NCBI RefSeq assembly: GCF_012272855.1
Contig: NZ_JAAXCQ010000020.1
Location: forward strand, 1-64,000
Reading direction: 5' to 3'
DNA length: 64,000 bases
From: Arenibacter sp. 6A1
Lineage (GTDB): Bacteria > Bacteroidota > Bacteroidia > Flavobacteriales > Flavobacteriaceae
This document shows positions 58,496 through 64,000 of the stretch, piece after piece. The number at the start of each line of letters is the position of its first letter. Positions within the stretch are counted from its first letter, which is position 1. The notes beneath the pieces were generated by a model, which did not search any database, was not told where the DNA came from, and saw nothing but the letters and a program-made list of their open reading frames with translations. A program made the translations under genes and the position numbers.

Positions 58496-61445
58496 CCTTA
58501 TATTCTTCCTTTTATTCCAATGGGTATGTTTAGCACAAACATATCCTTCTATTCATTATTCGGCCGAAGGGGAACTACCAAATAATACGGTACGGGCGCT
58601 ATTTTTAGACAGTCAGGATATCCTTTGGATTGCTACTAACAATGGGGTGGCAAAAAAACAAAACAATAATTTCAGCTATTTTTTTACCGAAGACGGCTTG
58701 GCCATGAACAGTACTTGGGCCATAGCACAAGACAACCAGGACAATATGTGGTTTGGTAGCTATGGCGGCGGCATCAGCAGATTCGATGGCAAAAACTTTA
58801 CGACCTATAGCAAAAAAGATGGTCTTATCCACGATGAAATAACCAAAATGCTCCATATTAATGGTTTTCTCTATGTGGGAACGAGCGATGGTATTTCTAT
58901 CATAGATATCAAAACCATGGCCATACATTCTAAAACCCTGGAAAACTCCGATCAATTATTCAGAATCAGTGAATTCTTTGTTTATAAAGACCAAGTGTAT
59001 GCTGTTTCTTATAGGTCGGGGACCTATAAAATTGAATTGAACAATGACCATATGTCCATGACGCTGGTTAACGATCAGCAATTTCTTTATGGCGCCCATA
59101 TCGAAAACGATTCCATATTCCTGAGCAACAAAGGTTTTTTTCAAAAACACCATCTTCTAGACTTTCTATCTCCTGCGAATCATCCCGACCCTAGAGCTTT
59201 GGGAACTTCTGTTATTTGGGGTTACCAGAAAACAAAAAAAAACCGACTATTTGCTGCCGCTTGGGGCATGTATGAAAATACTGGTGGGGTGTATGAAATA
59301 GTGAACGATTCTATGGTATCCATGACTGCTAAAATGGGCATAGAAAGTCAAAAAATTACCACCTTTGCTTATGATCCAGACCTGGAGAAACTCTATGTAG
59401 GAACTTTAAACAATGGTTTTTATGAAATTGAGTTAAATGAATCGGTTCTTTTTCATCCCAAAGAAAATGAAACTGTGTTGGGTTTTGCCCATACTGACCA
59501 AAGTAGGGCGATATTATATAATGATAAATTAGAGATTGACACCAAGACTATAACGCCCCAGGAATTAAAAAAATGGTCTCAACAATACGTTGCAACCCAC
59601 AGCAATAAGCTTCCCAAGTACGAAGACTTTTTTTATGAGTTAAAATATGACACTAAAGCAACCGACATTAAACTATATTCCATTAAGAACCATCTGACAG
59701 ATTATTGGATCAATACTTCTATAGGAATCTACCGTTTTGATAAACAGGGCGTTTTTTTAGCCTATCTCCCCTTACATACCTTAGAGTTTAACTTTAGCCC
59801 AGACAACCAACTTATAGAAACCCACCCCTATCATTCCTTGCGAATTTACTCCAATCTAGCCCCTTTAGAATACACCTATTATTCTGAAGAAGATGTCCAT
59901 ACCCCCACCTCAGTGGTAGGTTCTTATAGAAACGAACACAAAACCTATTTGCTTTCCGTGTTCCATGGTCTTTTTAGCTATGAAAAAAGATTCCGGTCTT
60001 ATTATAAGGACGGCCTTTGGAATGAAAAAAATTTAAGACACATCACAGCAGTTGGGAATAATTTGGCGATATCCAATGAAGAAGGAGACGTCTATATCGT
60101 AGAAGATGGAAAGGAAGATTTTAAGGTTATAGAAAAAATACCACGGGCGAAAATTCATGGAAACAACATTACTTTTTTAAAGAGCTACGGGAATAATATA
60201 TTGATAGGAACAGAAAAAGGATTGAACATTATCAATCATGGAAGTTTAATCTTTTTAGACCATGAACAGGGACTAAAACCACCCTTACTTTCTGCCGAAG
60301 TCATAAATAACAAGTTATATGTTGGAAGCAAAAACGGATTTTATTCTGTTCTTCTTGATAGGTTTACGCACATGAACTCCTCAATCACCAATGTTTACCC
60401 TACAACCTTAAAGGTCCGCGATAGTAGTTATAAGCTCACGGCCAACAAAACTCTCGAAAAATTCCTTTTTGATCACGACCAGAATTCTATTCGAATAACC
60501 TTTAAAACCAATAAGCACCCCTACCCCAATAAATTACGGTATCAATACAGGCTGCACCCATCTGAAGCATGGAGCAGCCCTTCTACAGAACCAGAATTGT
60601 TTTTTCCTTATTTGGAGCCTAACACTTACAATATAGCTGTTAAAATCACCGATGCAAGTACCGGTTTCCATACGGAAAAAGCCCTGCTAGGATTTGAAAT
60701 ATCGCCTCCTTATTATAAAAAATGGTGGTTTACATGCCTTCTTGCCTTGTTTTTTATAGGGGTGATTATAGCCTATTTTAAAAATGAAATCCGAAAAAAC
60801 AATCGTTTTGAACACCAAAAAAGTCTGTTTCAAAAAAGGGTAGAAGAAACTAAAATGGAAGCCCTATTGGCACAGATGAATCCTCATTTTATTTTTAACA
60901 CCTTAAATTCCATTCAACATTATATAGCTAGTAATGACAAAGAGAAGGCCATCCGATACCTTGGTAAGTTTTCGCAATTAATCCGTACAAATTTGGACAA
61001 CTCTAGCCTTCCTTTTATTAGTTTGGAAGATGAGTTGGAGTATTTGACTAACTATATTGAAATAGAAAATATTCGGTATCAAAAGCGGGTTAAGGTTTCC
61101 ATTACTGTTGACGATTCCGTAGACCTGTACGCCACAAAAATACCAACTATGATCTTGCAGCCGTTCGTAGAAAATGTTTTTGTACACGCTTTTCCAGAAC
61201 GGATAAAAAATCCTACCCTCACCCTGTCGTTTCAGTATACCGATACTAAACTATTAAAATGTAGGGTTAAGGACAACGGTATAGGCAAGCAAAGTAAAAG
61301 AGCCACGCCCCTACACACCTCCAAAGGACTGGCTTTGGTAAAGGAACGTTTAAAATTATTAGGTTATGATGTAGATGCGACCCTTAACCTGATCTATACC
61401 AATAGCGGGACTGAAGTAACCGTAATCCTAGACCCAGAGCGTTAA
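58482..61445 (+). CDS. Propeller-sensor histidine kinase of the LytS/YehU type
   Basis: A 987-residue kinase starting with TTG at 58482, inside the end of the regulator gene (translational coupling). It has an export signal (LIFFLLFQWVCLAQ), a long periplasmic part of Reg_prop-like blades (ILWIATNNGVAKK, NMWFGSYGGGISRFDGK) to about 640, a Y_Y_Y-like domain (about 650-740), one membrane helix (about 748-768), and a His_kinase domain with His802 in LAQMNPHFIFNTLNSIQHY and HATPase motifs LQPFVENVFVHAF and CRVKDNGIGK. It lacks receiver and AraC parts, unlike the HTCS at 19523. No glycan genes adjoin it, so its ligand is unknown. Confidence 0.95.
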   Translation: MEKINLIFFLLFQWVCLAQTYPSIHYSAEGELPNNTVRALFLDSQDILWIATNNGVAKKQNNNFSYFFTEDGLAMNSTWAIAQDNQDNMWFGSYGGGISRFDGKNFTTYSKKDGLIHDEITKMLHINGFLYVGTSDGISIIDIKTMAIHSKTLENSDQLFRISEFFVYKDQVYAVSYRSGTYKIELNNDHMSMTLVNDQQFLYGAHIENDSIFLSNKGFFQKHHLLDFLSPANHPDPRALGTSVIWGYQKTKKNRLFAAAWGMYENTGGVYEIVNDSMVSMTAKMGIESQKITTFAYDPDLEKLYVGTLNNGFYEIELNESVLFHPKENETVLGFAHTDQSRAILYNDKLEIDTKTITPQELKKWSQQYVATHSNKLPKYEDFFYELKYDTKATDIKLYSIKNHLTDYWINTSIGIYRFDKQGVFLAYLPLHTLEFNFSPDNQLIETHPYHSLRIYSNLAPLEYTYYSEEDVHTPTSVVGSYRNEHKTYLLSVFHGLFSYEKRFRSYYKDGLWNEKNLRHITAVGNNLAISNEEGDVYIVEDGKEDFKVIEKIPRAKIHGNNITFLKSYGNNILIGTEKGLNIINHGSLIFLDHEQGLKPPLLSAEVINNKLYVGSKNGFYSVLLDRFTHMNSSITNVYPTTLKVRDSSYKLTANKTLEKFLFDHDQNSIRITFKTNKHPYPNKLRYQYRLHPSEAWSSPSTEPELFFPYLEPNTYNIAVKITDASTGFHTEKALLGFEISPPYYKKWWFTCLLALFFIGVIIAYFKNEIRKNNRFEHQKSLFQKRVEETKMEALLAQMNPHFIFNTLNSIQHYIASNDKEKAIRYLGKFSQLIRTNLDNSSLPFISLEDELEYLTNYIEIENIRYQKRVKVSITVDDSVDLYATKIPTMILQPFVENVFVHAFPERIKNPTLTLSFQYTDTKLLKCRVKDNGIGKQSKRATPLHTSKGLALVKERLKLLGYDVDATLNLIYTNSGTEVTVILDPER

Positions 61446-61532
61446 TCCAAAAAAAACTGACGTTTATATATTAGGACTTTTTAAGAGTAGAATGATCTTT
61501 AAATTACGTTCAAATCTTAAAATTACATCATT

Positions 61533-61685
61533 ATGGCAACCTATAAATGTGTGTCCTGTGGTATTACCAGAAACGACTCTTTAATTTCAAAATTTACTAC
61601 GCCTCCGATATGTGTGATTACCCATCATACTGCAGCGATGACCTCTCATTCCTGGGCTAAAATTGCGAATGAAGATTATTACTAA
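61533..61685 (+). CDS. Small cysteine-containing protein, 50 residues
   Basis: The ATG at 61533 opens a 50-residue frame with stop TAA at 61685. It begins MATYKCVSCGITRND, with a CxxC pair at Cys6 and Cys9, has a third Cys at 27 (PPICVITHHTAAM), a His pair and a tryptophan near the end (SHSWAKI). This looks like a small zinc-ribbon-like protein, but only three Cys plus His ligands are present. It starts 88 bp after the histidine kinase stop in the same direction and is probably cotranscribed with it. No family is recognised. The rest of the gap to 61963 is empty. Confidence 0.6.
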   Translation: MATYKCVSCGITRNDSLISKFTTPPICVITHHTAAMTSHSWAKIANEDYY

Positions 61686-61963
61686 TACAACTACAAATCT
61701 ATAGTCCATTAGAGAACGACAGCATACCCTTTTATTATGCTCCACCAGATTAATCCGTTTTCATGGCTGCATCATTTTAGCACTTCAACCAACTTAAAAG
61801 TTATCAAGTCTTTTGTGATTTTTACAAGTCGATAGCTCCCAAAAATTCAGTTCACACTTATAATCAATAAGCTTCCCGTAAGAATTGCAAATGGCGAGAG
61901 TAGCCTTATAATCGTTGGTTTTAATACTGCCGCACATTTTAGTGCATACTGATGGTGCATTTT

Positions 61964-62272
61964 TCAAGGCACAAAGTACAACACTATAGAAGTTACTACC
62001 ATTATACCCCCGAAGATTTTAAACGCGATGGGGAAATCTGACATATCTGCGTACACGATCATAGCAATTGCCGGCAGCAATCGTATACTGATCTCGGTAT
62101 AATGTATCAGATTTGTACTTGCGGCTTTCTTTATGATTTTCCTGGTATTTATAGGAGCTAAAACCATCAAAAAACCAACCCCTATTAGGAATATCCCAAA
62201 AAATATTATTGTCCATTTTGCCAGGATCATCTTTTCCGCTTTCTTTCTTAAATATAATGAATAAGAAATCAT
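61964..62272 (-). CDS. Small membrane protein, three helices
   Basis: A 102-residue protein with predicted helices at about 17-38 (AKWTIIFFGIFLIGVGFLMVL), 62-76 (IRLLPAIAMIVYA) and 83-101. Met15 (62230) may be the true start, since the first helix begins just after it. No family motif. Two-stem small membrane proteins of this kind are common and mostly of unknown role in flavobacteria. It has no close neighbour in the same direction. Confidence 0.55.
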   Translation of the reverse strand: MISYSLYLRKKAEKMILAKWTIIFFGIFLIGVGFLMVLAPINTRKIIKKAASTNLIHYTEISIRLLPAIAMIVYADMSDFPIAFKIFGGIMVVTSIVLYFVP

Positions 62273-62421
62273 AAAGATGTTTTCCCTTTGTTATAGATTT
62301 CGAATTACAAGTATTTCTAGTGTTTTTTTTGCCCAATTAACTTTCTTCTCACCAGCTTTTTGGGATAGATTCCTTTGCCTCTTTTCCTAATTGGCATATT
62401 ACATCAACCCTCCTATGTTAC

Positions 62422-62506
62422 GCGTTAGGGACCGCGGCGGCATCCCCGTAGCGGAGCAAGGGATATAGCCAAGGGCACGCCCGCCGAAGGAGGGAACGCC
62501 CAAAAG
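62422..62506 (+). repeat. Dispersed GC-rich repeat element B, copy 3
   Basis: 85 bp aligned with 50859-50942 with seven mismatches and one extra base. The paired ends GCGTT/AACGC and the inner ATCCC/GGGAT are kept, which fits a conserved fold rather than mere sequence. Same orientation as copy 1. It lies in the 422-bp gap 62273-62694, which holds nothing else evident. Confidence 0.9.
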
Positions 62507-62694
62507 AGTATCCCAATAGGCCATAGAAATTCCCATGGCCATAGCTTCCTTAAAAGATTCCACCCCTAATTGCCCTTTCTATTATTAAACATCAGCATCT
62601 AACACAACACCTCATAATTTCCCCGAAAAGGAGCACGCTTTTCTCAAATAAATCCCATAACTTTAATTACCCCTGGCTTGTAAACAGCGTTTTT

Positions 62695-64000
62695 ATGTAT
62701 TCCATCGTCGATATAGAAACTACTAGCAACGGTATCCAAGGCAATAAGATTACGGAAATTTCTATTTTCAAGTTTGATGGCCGTGAAATCATCGAAGAAT
62801 TTACCTCCTTGGTGAATCCGCAATGCCCGATCGCTACTTTTATCACTGGGTTAACTGGTATTGATAACGATATGGTTCGCCATGCTCCTAAGCTAGAGGA
62901 CATCGCTACAAGGATTTTGGAAATTACACAAGACACTATTTTCGTTGCCCATAATGTCAATTTTGATTATCGTGTCATAAAACACGAGTTTGAGACCATC
63001 GGTATTCCTTTCTCCCGAAGAAAACTATGTACCGTACGACTTTCCAGAAAATTAATTCCAGGGTATAATTCCTATAGTCTAGGAAAACTATGCTCTTCAC
63101 TAAACATCCCCCTAACCAACAGGCATAGGGCCCGGGGCGATGCCCATGCCACGGTACTCTTATTGCAACATTTACTACAGACCAAGAATGCCGAAACGGT
63201 ATTTGATACCTTCTTAAATGCACGATCTCAGCAAGCCACCCTACCCCCCTCCTTGCCCATGGAGGTTTTTGAAAAACTCCCCAATTTGCCGGGGGTCTAT
63301 TATTTTAAAAACAACCAGGGCGAAATTATATATATCGGCAAAGCCATTGATATAAAAAAAAGGGTCCTAGGTCATTTTTACAATAAGGCGAACAAAGAAA
63401 TCCGTTTGTGCCAAGAAACACATGATATCGGATTTGAATTATCGGGTAACGAATTAATTGCGCTTTTAATGGAATCTGCCGCCATTAAGAAACATTTCCC
63501 AAAATACAATAGAAGCCAAAAAAACAACGCTCAAGAATACGGTATTTTTACCTATGAAGATAGAAATGGAATATTTCATTTGGCCTATAATAGGCTTAAA
63601 TTAATCCCCAATCCATTGCTTAGCTTTCCCCATATCACGGAGTGTAGGTTGTTTTTAGAACAACTCTGCCAAGACTTTGAGCTCTGTCCCAAATATTGCC
63701 ATTTGCAAGAAAACACCAGTAGTTGTTCGCATTACAAAATTAGCAGTTGTGCGGGCATCTGTAAAGGAGAGGAATCTATTTCTGAATACAACAAAAAGGT
63801 CAAAGACGCCATTGTTGGAATAACATCTAACCTTCAAAATATTTGCATTAAGGAGAAAGGCAGGCATGCCGATGAGGAAGCATTTATCCTAATTTCCAAC
63901 GGCTTGTATAAGGGCTATGGCTTTGTTCCAAAAGACCATTCGGTGCAGACTATTGAAGAATTGAATCCTTATATCGCCCCTCAAAAAGACAATAGGGATA
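62695..64000 (+). CDS. DEDDh exonuclease / GIY-YIG nuclease fusion (partial, runs off the window)
   Basis: The frame opens at ATG 62695 and has no stop by 64000, giving 435 residues. The N-terminal exonuclease domain (about 1-165) resembles DNA polymerase III epsilon: YSIVDIETTSNG (Asp-Glu), FVAHNVNFDYRVIKHEF (Asp), and NRHRARGDAHATVLLL (His-Asp). Next comes a GIY-YIG domain from about 190: LPGVYYFKNNQGEIIYIGKAIDIKKRV, the UvrC-type N-domain, with catalytic Arg and Glu segments further on. A Cys/His-rich stretch follows (CQDFELCPKYCHLQENTSSC). Exonuclease plus UvrC-like nuclease in one chain suggests DNA repair, and is a known layout. Confidence 0.92.
   Translation, partial: MYSIVDIETTSNGIQGNKITEISIFKFDGREIIEEFTSLVNPQCPIATFITGLTGIDNDMVRHAPKLEDIATRILEITQDTIFVAHNVNFDYRVIKHEFETIGIPFSRRKLCTVRLSRKLIPGYNSYSLGKLCSSLNIPLTNRHRARGDAHATVLLLQHLLQTKNAETVFDTFLNARSQQATLPPSLPMEVFEKLPNLPGVYYFKNNQGEIIYIGKAIDIKKRVLGHFYNKANKEIRLCQETHDIGFELSGNELIALLMESAAIKKHFPKYNRSQKNNAQEYGIFTYEDRNGIFHLAYNRLKLIPNPLLSFPHITECRLFLEQLCQDFELCPKYCHLQENTSSCSHYKISSCAGICKGEESISEYNKKVKDAIVGITSNLQNICIKEKGRHADEEAFILISNGLYKGYGFVPKDHSVQTIEELNPYIAPQKDNRD

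Overview
The window is low-GC DNA from a marine-type member of the Bacteroidetes, most likely Flavobacteriaceae. The evidence is a SusC/SusD pair with a hybrid two-component (HTCS) regulator, many Bacteroidetes-style lipoproteins, -7 boxes of the TAnnTTTG type, a long type II-C Cas9 and a sulfatase. No rRNA or intact tRNA gene was seen.

Region 1 (1-6.2 kb) is a type II-C CRISPR-Cas locus. The right end of an array (46-bp repeats, 29-30-bp spacers) is transcribed rightward and faces a leftward cas9-cas1-cas2 operon. A rightward tracrRNA gene lies just upstream of cas9, with a 20-nt perfect anti-repeat and its own terminator. Both the repeat and the tracrRNA upstream region carry a TTG-N19-TAnnTTTA promoter-like arrangement, so each crRNA may start from its own repeat. 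Region 2 (6.2-8.1 kb) has no convincing gene. It holds five 11-bp tandem units and a dispersed repeat (element A).

Region 3 (8.1-23.6 kb) is a polysaccharide utilization locus: SusC, SusD, a GH29 alpha-L-fucosidase, a GH20 beta-hexosaminidase and a secreted EEP-fold hydrolase on the minus strand, with a divergent HTCS regulator. The enzymes point to fucosylated, N-acetylhexosamine-containing glycans.

Region 4 (23.6-46.5 kb) is a loosely packed accessory stretch. It has wide gaps, small single genes (DNA-alkylation-repair-like, thioesterase-like, SRPBCC, GNAT, DUF1796-like, methyltransferase), a secreted GH16 enzyme with two tandem unknown C-terminal modules, a lipoprotein of the M81/MlrC family and a decayed paralogue of it. 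Other pseudogenes are a Crp-like regulator, a zinc alcohol dehydrogenase and an SRPBCC protein. A degenerate tmRNA-3'-end-like sequence and a (TA)18 tract also lie here.

Region 5 (46.5-64 kb) is denser: a cytosine deaminase; an SGNH hydrolase plus sulfatase pair; a cation:proton antiporter flanked by two identical, inverted 84-bp GC-rich repeats (element B; a third diverged copy lies at 62.4 kb); an AraC-MFS-amidohydrolase cluster; a LytTR response regulator overlapping a propeller-sensor histidine kinase; a 50-residue cysteine-containing protein; and the start of an exonuclease/GIY-YIG fusion that runs off the window.
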